From NCBI GenBank assembly GCA_900466945.1, contig UBNV01000011.1, positions 1 to 64,000 of the forward strand: a stretch of DNA of 64,000 bases, written 5' to 3'. The notes beneath the pieces were generated by a model. The model did no database searches. It was not told the DNA's origin and saw only the letters and a list, made by a program, of their open reading frames with translations. Numbering within the stretch: position 1 is the stretch's first letter; every line of letters starts with the position of its first letter. The DNA is from Hyphomicrobiales bacterium. GTDB taxonomy: Bacteria > Pseudomonadota > Alphaproteobacteria > Rhizobiales > Rhizobiaceae. The translations under genes and the position numbers were made by a program. Shown piece after piece: positions 37,321-45,046 of the stretch.

Positions 37321-38421
37321 ATGCACAAGGTTGGTATCGGCATCATTGGATGCGGCAACATCTCATCGGCTTATCTGAAGGCGATGAGTTCCTTTCCGAT
37401 CCTCGACATCCGCGGCCTGGCCGATCTCAATGAAGACCTCGCGGTGCAACGCGCCTCGGAATTCGGCCTGACTGCACGCAGTATTGCAGATTTGCTTGGT
37501 GACCCGGACATCGAGATCATCGTCAATCTGACGGTGCCCAAAGCGCATGTCGCCGTTGCCATGAAGGCCCTGGAGGCCGGCAAACACACTTACTCTGAAA
37601 AGCCTCTGGGGATCAATTTCGCGGAAGGCAAATTGCTGTCAGAAGCGGCGAAATCACGTGGGCTGCGCATCGGCGCTGCACCGGACACGTTTCTCGGTGG
37701 TTCGCACCAGACCGCACGAGCCATCATCGATTCCGGCGTCCTCGGCATGCCGGTCGGCGGCACGGCCACATTCATGTGCCCGGGTCACGAACGCTGGCAT
37801 CCCAATCCTGATTTCTACTACGAGATCGGTGGCGGGCCGATGCTCGACATGGGCCCCTACTACATTACGGATCTCGTCAATCTGCTCGGTCCCGTGGCGA
37901 AAGTCGCGGGCTTCGCCTTTGCGCCTCGCTCGGAAAGACTGATCACAAGCCAGCCGCGCAACGGGCAGACCATCCCCGTGCATGTTCCCACGCATGTGGC
38001 CGGCGCCATGGCATTTCGGTCCGGCGCGATCGTAGAGATCGGCATGAGTTTCGACGTCGCTGGCCATCGCCATGTGCCTCTGGAGATCTATGGAACCGAA
38101 GGCACGCTGATCGTCCCGGATCCCAACCACTTCGGCGGACAGGTCGAATTGCTGAAAAAAGGCGGTACTTTCGAGCATCAGAAGACCTCTGCTCCCTATG
38201 CAGATGGAAACCATCGGTCAATCGGGGTCGCCGACATGGCGCACGCACTCCGCTCGAACCGGCCACACCGGGCAAATGGCGAGCTGGCACTTCATGTTCT
38301 TGAAGTCATGGAGGCGTTCCAACGGGCCAGCGATACCGGAACGACGATAGGGATCTCGACCACGGTCGAGCGCCCCGCCCCCTTGTCGCAATCGATCACC
38401 GACGACCATCTGGCACGTTAA
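37321..38421 (+). CDS. Gfo/Idh/MocA-family oxidoreductase
   Basis: 366 residues from ATG 37321 with GGGAGG upstream; an in-frame ATG at 37255 lies inside the ROK gene. N-terminal Rossmann motif GIGIIGCGNISS, then the family hallmark EKP in YSEKPLGI (about residue 94) and the C-terminal substrate domain (GGGPMLDMGPYYITDL). It oxidises or reduces a sugar derivative with NAD(P). In Sinorhizobium meliloti, ThuB is of this family and works with ThuA, as in the arrangement here. Confidence 0.93.
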   Translation: MHKVGIGIIGCGNISSAYLKAMSSFPILDIRGLADLNEDLAVQRASEFGLTARSIADLLGDPDIEIIVNLTVPKAHVAVAMKALEAGKHTYSEKPLGINFAEGKLLSEAAKSRGLRIGAAPDTFLGGSHQTARAIIDSGVLGMPVGGTATFMCPGHERWHPNPDFYYEIGGGPMLDMGPYYITDLVNLLGPVAKVAGFAFAPRSERLITSQPRNGQTIPVHVPTHVAGAMAFRSGAIVEIGMSFDVAGHRHVPLEIYGTEGTLIVPDPNHFGGQVELLKKGGTFEHQKTSAPYADGNHRSIGVADMAHALRSNRPHRANGELALHVLEVMEAFQRASDTGTTIGISTTVERPAPLSQSITDDHLAR

Positions 38422-38440
38422 ACACTGGAAGGACTAAAAA

Positions 38441-39091
38441 ATGCGCGAAGCACTGATCGTCTGGGGCGGCTGGAGCGGCCATGAGCCAGAAGAATGCGCC
38501 CACGTCATCCGCGACATACTGCAGGGAGATGGGTTCAAGGTGTATCTGGAGCACAGCACTGAAGCGTTCGCCGACCCGTCCATACACGATCTTTCTCTGA
38601 TCGTTCCGATCATGACCATGTCGAAGATCGAAAAGGAAGAGGCGAAAAATCTTGCCGCAGCCGTCGAGAACGGTGTCGGCATTGCCGGTTATCACGGAGG
38701 CACGGGCGATGCCTTTAGGGAATGCGTCGAATATCAGTTCATCATCGGCGGACAATGGGTCGCGCATCCCGGCAATATCATCGACTACACAGTCAACATC
38801 ACCCGCCCCGATGATCCGCTCATGCAGGGAATCGAAGATTTTCCCTACATGTCGGAACAGTACTACATGCACGTCGACCCCTCGAACGAGGTTCTGGCGA
38901 CCACTCGCTTTACCGGCGAACATGCCTGGTGGATCGACGGCGTTGTGATGCCCGTGGTCTGGAAAAGACAATATGGCAAGGGACGGGTCTTCTATTCGTC
39001 ACTCGGTCACGTGGCGAAGGAATTCGAGGTGCCGCAGATGCGCGAGATTTATCGTCGCGGGGCGAACTGGGCTGCCCGCGAGACAAAATGA
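38441..39091 (+). CDS. ThuA-like protein (trehalose-utilisation family)
   Basis: 216 residues, complete, of the ThuA/amidotransferase-like fold: LIVWGGWSGHEPEE at the start, IAGYHGGTGDAFR in the middle, GRVFYSSLGH near the end. There is no nucleophilic Cys as in true class I amidotransferases. ThuA proteins act on 3-keto sugars or their derivatives in sugar catabolism. The gene follows the Gfo/Idh/MocA gene by 20 bases in one operon with the ROK repressor. Confidence 0.92.
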   Translation: MREALIVWGGWSGHEPEECAHVIRDILQGDGFKVYLEHSTEAFADPSIHDLSLIVPIMTMSKIEKEEAKNLAAAVENGVGIAGYHGGTGDAFRECVEYQFIIGGQWVAHPGNIIDYTVNITRPDDPLMQGIEDFPYMSEQYYMHVDPSNEVLATTRFTGEHAWWIDGVVMPVVWKRQYGKGRVFYSSLGHVAKEFEVPQMREIYRRGANWAARETK

Positions 39092-40072
39092 TGGAGGCCC
39101 ACGGGAGACTACAATCGCTGCCGCCTCGAAACTGCACATCATCGAGAACTTGGCGTCAAAACTGATGGCTAAAAGGTTTCGTCCATTGCGGAACGAAAAT
39201 CGTCCCATTGGAGGCTTGTCACAGCCACCTTGTGACTAGCGCGGCGAAATGGGATATCGCGTAATCCTTCTCGATGTGACCACGTACCATACAGTCTGAG
39301 AAACCTTCCCCGGACCCAATGATTCCGGTACATCGCCGCCTCGCGACCGGCGGGGTAAGGCCGGAAAGCGGCTTTGCGATTGCGGCCTCGTCGACGTTGA
39401 CACCTAGCACCGGCGGGTCGGCAACTACGTAAAGGGCCCGGTTGTCTGGACCTGTAGTCCTAGTTTAGGCGAGAAGTCACTCCGCAAGTGGGGTATGAAC
39501 CCGTCCGGCAATAGAGTCGGAGATTTTGGCGGCAGCCGCGATGATTGCAGGGCGGGATCCTTTTGCGATCTGCAGCCATCCAGATGACGTCTCCTTGACC
39601 ATTGACTGGCTAGGCGCCGACGACTAGGGCCGCCTGCATTATTTAGAGGTCTGCCGAAAGGAAGCCAGCCGACGTTTTGGCGCTCATACATTGTCAAGTC
39701 GTCTGGAGTTGCAGCCAATAGAGGACGCTTTCCCGCCCCTTTTTGGACGAGGAGGCCCGCAAGTTTCGCAGGAAAATAATGTCTCCTGCCTGAAACGCCA
39801 GCATAGGTGTGGCAAGACGCTGAAGATATGACGCCACGCCAACTGGAGCCACCGGCTGGTGATAGCCTGAAAGCTGGGGCCCGGCGAAATCGCTCACCGA
39901 TGGGGCCCCGCCTCGCGCGACCACGATGCCGGAACAGTACCTGTAAAGTGCCCGTGCCACCGAAAGGGAAGTCCAGGGTAAGGCGGTGGAGCAACAAATG
40001 CTCGCAAGCAGCTTCTTGAACCTGTGCAAAGACTGGCGATGGGTGACCCGGTCTCTATGTTGGATTATCCGG
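39092..40072. other. Gene-free, decayed region between the sugar island and the DevBCA operon
   Basis: Apart from the GalD-like remnant at about 39345-39465 I see no intact gene in these 980 bases. Minus-strand frames at 39425-40029 (for example one with AFQAGDIIFLRNL) could be pieces of broken genes but match nothing I recognise. Confidence 0.45.
39345..39465 (-). pseudogene. Frameshifted remnant of a GalD-like dehydratase C-terminus
   Basis: Minus-strand translation gives QVQTTGPF then, after a one-base shift, YVVADPPVLGVNVDEAAIAK. This matches QVHMDGAFYVVPDAPGLGVDVDEAELAK near the end of the intact GalD-like gene at 30412-31566. The stop codon created by the lost base (GGGCCCTTTACGTAG) and the lack of anything upstream show that it is dead. 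Only about 40 codons remain. Divergence from the intact copy is substantial, so it is a paralogue rather than a fresh duplication. Confidence 0.7.
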
Positions 40073-40771
40073 TTAGGCCGAGCATGGCCCCAGATCTTTC
40101 ACCAGCCGACCATCTTCGAGCGTGATGATCCTGTCCGCCATATCGAGGATACGACTGTCATGCGTCACCATGACGGTCGTTGTCCCGCGCTCCCGCCCCA
40201 GGGCCTTCAACATCGCGACGACCTGGTGGCCGCTATCCTTGTCGAGCGCTGCAGTCGGCTCGTCGGCAAACACGATCTGTGGCCCTGAGATCAGCGCGCG
40301 CGCAATCGCCACGCGCTGCTTTTGGCCACCCGACAAATTTCCGGGTAGATAATCCAGCCGGTGACCGAGACCGACCAGATCAAGAATGTGTCTAATGGCC
40401 TCGTCTCGGAGCTGCTCATCGCCTCGCCCATGAACTTGCAAACCCATCATCACATTCTGGCGTGCGGTCAGGCTCTCATGCAGATTATGCGCTTGGAAGA
40501 TGAAGCCCAACTGGCGACGCAGAGCTTCAAGCATGGGCTCATCGGCCCCTTGAAGTTCCTGGCCCAGCAGGCGAACGGAACCGTCTTCGACCTGCCGCAG
40601 GCATCCCATCAGCGTGAGAACGGTGGTCTTGCCCGAACCCGACGGACCGACCATCACCGTGAGGCTCCCGGGAGCGATATCGAGGGAGAAATCGAAAATA
40701 GCCTGCTTTCTGGCTTCGCCGCGGCCAAACCAGTGATTGAGATTGCGGACAGAAATTGGAGTATCGCTCAT
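40073..40771 (-). CDS. DevA/LolD-type ABC exporter ATPase
   Basis: 232 residues from ATG 40771, sharing ATGA with the permease stop. Walker A GPSGSGKTT, Q loop FIFQAHNLHESLTA, signature LSGGQKQRV, Walker B IVFADEP, switch His in VMVTHDS. The NLHESLTA and ADEPTAALDKDSG wording is that of DevA ATPases of DevBCA exporters (MacB-like). It works with the permease and HlyD-like protein encoded upstream. Confidence 0.93.
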   Translation of the reverse strand: MSDTPISVRNLNHWFGRGEARKQAIFDFSLDIAPGSLTVMVGPSGSGKTTVLTLMGCLRQVEDGSVRLLGQELQGADEPMLEALRRQLGFIFQAHNLHESLTARQNVMMGLQVHGRGDEQLRDEAIRHILDLVGLGHRLDYLPGNLSGGQKQRVAIARALISGPQIVFADEPTAALDKDSGHQVVAMLKALGRERGTTTVMVTHDSRILDMADRIITLEDGRLVKDLGPCSA

Positions 40772-41946
40772 CAAAACAAATCCGCCGGATCAGCGCTTTT
40801 AAGGCGTCTCGCAGCGAGCGCGCCAGAGAGGGTGGAGGCCGCAAGAGTTCCAGCAAAAACCATGAGCGCCCGCTCCGGCGACATGAGTACAGGAAGACCG
40901 GTAGCTTGAGACATCACTTGGTAGATGCCCATCGCAAGGATCAGACCCGGTATGAAACCCAGGGCTGCCAAAACCAGCGCCTCCTCTAAGACGATGCTGA
41001 GGAAGAAACGGTGCGGATACCCCACGGCCTTCAAGGTCGCGTATTCCCGCAGGTGGTCGGCGACATCAGTCGACAGCACCTGATAGACGATGACGATGCC
41101 TACCAGAACACCCATGAACACGCCAAAGCCGAAGATGACGCCCGTCGGCCGCTGGGTCGTCTGATAGCGGACATCTTTTGCAATCATCTCATCGCGGGTG
41201 TGAACTTCAATCGGCTCTCCGGTGAGCCTGTCTTGCAATTGCCGCACCAATGCCGGCGCTTGTCCCGGGTCCTTGACCTTCAAGAGAAGATGCGAGGGCG
41301 TCCCGCTGATCCTGTTTGCGAAAAGACTGAGAAAGGTCTGGTCCGAGACCACCATGACACCATCGGCAGAAAAGCCTCCCCCAATAGATATTGTCCCGAT
41401 AGCACTGATCGTGCGGTCATTCACTTCGAACTGGAGTGGCTTTGATGGGCCCACATCCTCAAGCGCGGCAGTATCGACGCCGCGTGTCTGGCGATCAATC
41501 AGTGCCGTGTCAGCAACGGCGAGGTGCCCCAACAATCGGGCCACTTGCGGACCGGCAAATTGCTCCGCCTCGATCGGCAATCCAATGACCTGGAGGCTTG
41601 CCACAGACCCATCTGAACGTCGCCAGTCGAGCTTGCCGACATAAAGGGGGGTCGCGGCAGCAATGCCGTCCACGGCCAAAGCCCGATAGAGGGTCCGGCG
41701 CGCCAGCGGAGATCCGTCGGTCAACGTGTTTGCATCATTCGATGAGATGATGATGTCAGCGGTGAATGGGGTATAGGATGTGCGGATTGTCCCATTCAGC
41801 GCGCCCATGATGCCCAACTGCACGAAGACGAGCATGGTGGCGAAGGCGACGCCGGCAAGTGCTGCCGCCAGACGTGCGCGATTATGTCTTAGCTGAAGCC
41901 AGCCGATCGGAAGCCTGCCGAAGAGAAGTGACAGCAGCCTACTCAT
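40771..41946 (-). CDS. DevC-type ABC exporter permease (FtsX family)
   Basis: 391 residues with one N-terminal helix, a large periplasmic domain (about 50-265) and three helices in the last 120 residues, the MacB/FtsX topology. Starts MSRLLSLLFGRLPIGWLQL; family-typical RTLYRALAVDGI and HLREYATLKAVGYP. It overlaps the HlyD-like gene by 8 bases and the ATPase gene by the shared ATGA. Confidence 0.93.
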   Translation of the reverse strand: MSRLLSLLFGRLPIGWLQLRHNRARLAAALAGVAFATMLVFVQLGIMGALNGTIRTSYTPFTADIIISSNDANTLTDGSPLARRTLYRALAVDGIAAATPLYVGKLDWRRSDGSVASLQVIGLPIEAEQFAGPQVARLLGHLAVADTALIDRQTRGVDTAALEDVGPSKPLQFEVNDRTISAIGTISIGGGFSADGVMVVSDQTFLSLFANRISGTPSHLLLKVKDPGQAPALVRQLQDRLTGEPIEVHTRDEMIAKDVRYQTTQRPTGVIFGFGVFMGVLVGIVIVYQVLSTDVADHLREYATLKAVGYPHRFFLSIVLEEALVLAALGFIPGLILAMGIYQVMSQATGLPVLMSPERALMVFAGTLAASTLSGALAARRLKSADPADLF

Positions 41947-43150
41947 GTTCTTTGCCTATTGCGACACGACCGACAACTTCGAGCCCGGTCAGTCGGCCAG
42001 CCAACGAACTCGAAGGAGGATCGAGATCGGCCGTCACCCGGACCACTCGGGCGTCGGTATTGGCTGCCGGGTCAGCAGAAAGCACTGTCTGCTGTTCGAC
42101 CTCATGGCCGATTGAAGCCACGGAGCCTTTCAGTTCCAGAGACAGTGCCGGACTGGAGATAGCAACCTTCTGCCCAGATGCGACGTGTTTGATATCGGTC
42201 TGATACACTTCGAGCTCAACCTGCATCTGGTCGGTATTTCCAAGCGTCAAGATCCCGGCGGAGCCCGGACGCTCGCCAGGTCGGCCGTTGATCGCAATCA
42301 CCGTGCCGGAAATCGGACTGACAACCACGCCTTTGCTCAGATTGTCACGTGCCGTCGCGAGTTCGGCCTTTGCAAGATCCAGATTCCGCTCGGCCACCGC
42401 TATATCGGACTGCAGCGTTCCAGGCGCGGATTGGTATCGAACAATCGAGGCATTTGCCTTGGCAAGATCGCTCATCGATTGCGCCAATGTTGCCTCAGCG
42501 GTTTGAAGAGTGGACCTTGAAGAGGCGCCACCCTGGCTCAGGCTACGTTCGCGATCCAGGGCTTGGCGAGCAAGCTGGACGGCGGCGAGCGCCCTATCGC
42601 GGCTTGCCTTGGCCTCCAAGAGGTTGGCCGCTACCGTTGCCTTGGTCTGGGCGAGTGCGGCCTCTTTGGCGGATATGTTGACTATGGCGCTTTCGACGGC
42701 GCGCTGGAGAGACGGCAGACTGTCCAATTCGGCCAAGGTCTGCCTCACGACCACACGGTCACCTTCATCAACGAGCAGCGATGCAATGCGAGCATCAGAA
42801 GCGCCGAAGGGAGCGGCGACAGTGATCGTCTTACCCTTTGGCTGCAGTCGGCCAAGGGCGACTACCAAGCCTTCGCCCTGATAGGCGACGCCATCATCAT
42901 TTGTTGCTGATGCCGTTCGAGTGTCCGTTGCAGGTGCGGGCTGGTTTTTGCGGTTCATGCCAGCAGGTCCTGGGAAGAACGGCAGACTGGGATAAGCGCC
43001 TAGAAATGCCCCGCCGACAAAGATAAGCAGGACAGCGAGGATACGGATGAACAGGCCTGCCAGCGGCAATCTTGGCTTGCCAGATGCGGCCTCATCAACG
43101 AGTCGGGCTCGCGGTATGGGAAGCGCAGACAACGAGGTTTCGGTTTCCAT
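41939..43150 (-). CDS. DevB/HlyD-type membrane fusion protein
   Basis: 403 residues: a cytoplasmic start, one helix (about 33-55), a biotinyl-lipoyl half (LGRLQPKGKTITVAAP), a long Ala-rich coiled-coil hairpin (about 130-260) and the second lipoyl half (GVVSPISGTVIAINGRPGE). It links the DevCA pump to an outer-membrane channel of the TolC type, not encoded here. First gene of the operon; the TetR gene is divergent. Substrate unknown; DevBCA systems export glycolipids or amphiphiles in cyanobacteria. Confidence 0.92.
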   Translation of the reverse strand: METETSLSALPIPRARLVDEAASGKPRLPLAGLFIRILAVLLIFVGGAFLGAYPSLPFFPGPAGMNRKNQPAPATDTRTASATNDDGVAYQGEGLVVALGRLQPKGKTITVAAPFGASDARIASLLVDEGDRVVVRQTLAELDSLPSLQRAVESAIVNISAKEAALAQTKATVAANLLEAKASRDRALAAVQLARQALDRERSLSQGGASSRSTLQTAEATLAQSMSDLAKANASIVRYQSAPGTLQSDIAVAERNLDLAKAELATARDNLSKGVVVSPISGTVIAINGRPGERPGSAGILTLGNTDQMQVELEVYQTDIKHVASGQKVAISSPALSLELKGSVASIGHEVEQQTVLSADPAANTDARVVRVTADLDPPSSSLAGRLTGLEVVGRVAIGKEHE

Positions 43151-43169
43151 CCGTGACAGACTTTCAATT

Positions 43170-43189
43170 TAATGACCGATGGGTCATTA
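43170..43189. promoter_or_regulatory. Perfect 8-4-8 palindrome, probable TetR operator
   Basis: TAATGACC-GATG-GGTCATTA lies between the divergent devB-like (start 43150) and TetR (start 43217) genes. Size, perfect symmetry and A/T-rich arms fit a TetR-family operator covering both promoters. Confidence 0.8.
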
Positions 43190-43216
43190 ATATGGCAAAC
43201 GGAGAAAGACTGCAAG

Positions 43217-43849
43217 ATGCCAGCGGATCAGCCAGAGCAGAAACGCCAGCGACGTAAAGACGCGCGCCCATCAGAGATCCTTGAGGCGGGATTGGCGCTG
43301 TTTGCTGAGCGCGGGTTTGCGGCAACGAGACTGGAAGACGTTGCCAAGCGCGCGGGCATCGCGAAGGGAACCGTCTACCTGTACTTCTCGTCGAAGGAGA
43401 GCTTGTTCGAGGCAGCCCTCAAGGATCGGATGGTCTCCACTATGGAAGGTGTTGGAGAATTGACTGCATCCTTTGCCGGCTCCACGGAAGAGCTTCTGAG
43501 ACTTGTTCTCGCGCGAATCTATGGACAGATGATCGAAGGCGACGCGGGTGTGCTGTTGCGCATCCTGATCGGCGAAGGCGATCGCTTCCCAGATCTGGTC
43601 ACATTGTATCGGGAGATCGCCTTGGCCAAGGGGATAGCGACAATGAAGGGCATTCTGAAGCGAGCCGAAGCGCGAGGAGAGCTGCGTGTGTCAGCCGACG
43701 ACGTTGACCCGCGAATGATCGTGGCTCCGATCGCTATCCTTGCAATCGGGGGCAAGGTTTTTGGACAAGAATCGCTTACGGATCGCGACAAGTTTCTTGA
43801 CCGCCATCTCGATCTGGTTCTTCGCGGGCTGCTTTCTGCAACTGGTTGA
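43217..43849 (+). CDS. TetR-family repressor of the DevBCA operon
   Basis: 210 residues from ATG 43217; the frame from 43172 starts inside the operator and is not used. N-terminal HTH: EILEAGLALFAERGFAATRLEDVAKRAGIAKGTVYLYFSSKE. The C-terminal ligand domain ends DRDKFLDRHLDLVLRGL, like the AefR/YbiH-type regulators seen next to exporters. Divergent from the DevBCA genes; autoregulation through the palindrome 28 bases upstream is likely. Confidence 0.92.
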   Translation: MPADQPEQKRQRRKDARPSEILEAGLALFAERGFAATRLEDVAKRAGIAKGTVYLYFSSKESLFEAALKDRMVSTMEGVGELTASFAGSTEELLRLVLARIYGQMIEGDAGVLLRILIGEGDRFPDLVTLYREIALAKGIATMKGILKRAEARGELRVSADDVDPRMIVAPIAILAIGGKVFGQESLTDRDKFLDRHLDLVLRGLLSATG

Positions 43850-44083
43850 CGCTAGTCGGAGCGGCCACAGGTTGGCTACCATGCCCGGTTTCGCAAAACA
43901 CTTTCGACCGCCCGAATGACCGAGGTGAAGGCTCAAAGTGGAGCTTCGGGCAGCCACGGCCACCTCGGTCGAGGAGATGACCGCCGGATGTCGGAATAGG
44001 TTGGAATGATAAAAGCGACCTATTTGCTTCAGAGGATTCTTAAGAAAGGCGTGCTCAATTAGTCTCCCAAGGGAGAACCCAAA

Positions 44084-45007
44084 ATGCGCCTGATCATAGC
44101 TGCTGTCCTCTGCTTCGCCGTCACTTTCGTTTCCGCATCGGTTTCAGCCGCCAACGAAGCATGGACGGCAGCAAGAGCGACCGACCAGGTGCGGTATACG
44201 CTCGACAAAGAGACTTGGCACCTGCTCCGCAAAGGCATGGATGTCCCCAACAAGGCATGGATCTCGACGGGGCCTCGCGGCCGACTGCAGCTGGTGCGCG
44301 GCACTGAAAGCATTGCGTTTCAACCCAACACCCTCGCATCGATCACTACGCGTGGCAGCAATCAAAGCCGCAAGACCGAAGTCGTGCAGCAGGTCGGAGA
44401 AATCAATCTGGAAATTGAAAAGCGCCAGCGTCCACACACCACGGTGCAGACACCGTTCCTGGCAGCCGTCGTCAAGGGAACGCGCTTCAGCGTAAAAGTC
44501 GGGAAGGCGGATGCAGCCGTCTCCGTCAATCGGGGACTTGTGCAGGTGACCAGCTTCCGCAGCGGCGAAAGGAGCGATCTCGGCGCCGGCCAGCGCGCGA
44601 GCGTCGATCTCTCCGGTATGCGCGTTGCAGGCGTCTCGCAAAAACCAGCAATCACACGTGTCCCCGCCTCTGCCGCCCCGGTTCGAGCCGTGAAAGACGT
44701 GCCAACGCCGGACAGCGATGCCACGAAGGGCAAGAAGGCGGACAAGGCTTCTGACAAGGGTAGCAAGACTGCATCGCACGACAACGGCAAGAGTTCTGCC
44801 GGCATTGGTAAAGGCAACGGCGGCGGCAAGGGCGGCGGCCGCGGCGACGGCGGCGGCGGCAAGGGCGGCAGCGGCGACGGCGGCGGCGGCAAGGGCGGCA
44901 GCGGCGACGGCGGCGGCAAGGGCGGCAGCGGCGACGGCGGCGACGGCGGCGACGGCGGCAGCGGCGGCAATGGCGGCGGCAATGGCAAGGGCAAAGGTCG
45001 TGACTGA
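44084..45007 (+). CDS. Periplasmic FecR-domain protein with Gly-rich repeat tail
   Basis: 307 residues; a Sec signal peptide (MRLIIAAVLCFAVTFVSASVSA). The FecR-type domain (about 30-185) shows WISTGPRGRLQLVRG, TPFLAAVVKGTRFSV and NRGLVQVTSF. A Lys/Asp linker follows, and then a tail of GGGKGGSGDGG repeats (about 245-307). No sigma factor or TonB receptor is nearby. The CHASE2-GGDEF-EAL gene starts 39 bases after the stop. FecR-domain proteins next to CHASE2 proteins are a recurring arrangement, so this may be a periplasmic partner of the CHASE2 sensor. GGGAGA precedes the ATG. Confidence 0.88.
   Translation: MRLIIAAVLCFAVTFVSASVSAANEAWTAARATDQVRYTLDKETWHLLRKGMDVPNKAWISTGPRGRLQLVRGTESIAFQPNTLASITTRGSNQSRKTEVVQQVGEINLEIEKRQRPHTTVQTPFLAAVVKGTRFSVKVGKADAAVSVNRGLVQVTSFRSGERSDLGAGQRASVDLSGMRVAGVSQKPAITRVPASAAPVRAVKDVPTPDSDATKGKKADKASDKGSKTASHDNGKSSAGIGKGNGGGKGGGRGDGGGGKGGSGDGGGGKGGSGDGGGKGGSGDGGDGGDGGSGGNGGGNGKGKGRD
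44818..44994 (+). repeat. In-frame tandem repeats encoding the Gly-rich tail
   Basis: Units of 30, 30 and 27 bases with core AAGGGCGGCAGCGGCGACGG, then shorter GGCGAC triplet pairs. They encode K-G-G-S-G-D-G-G-G. Such perfect repeats are prone to slippage; because the units are multiples of three, copy changes keep the frame. Confidence 0.85.
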
Positions 45008-45046
45008 CGCCCATTTGTCCAAGGTCCCTACACGTTCGGACTTTTC

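Noticed and set aside
39425..40029. Two minus-strand frames of 190 and 111 codons
   Set aside because: Only the last few codons of one belong to the GalD-like remnant; the rest is unrecognisable and may be random or broken sequence.
44818..44994. Possible CRISPR or other regulatory repeat array
   Set aside because: Repeats are contiguous, coding and in frame, with no unique spacers.
44144..45022. 292-codon Ala-rich and Pro/Leu-rich minus-strand frames
   Set aside because: Shadows of the Gly-rich repeat; composition is dictated by the GGC repeats, while the plus frame has a signal peptide and FecR domain.
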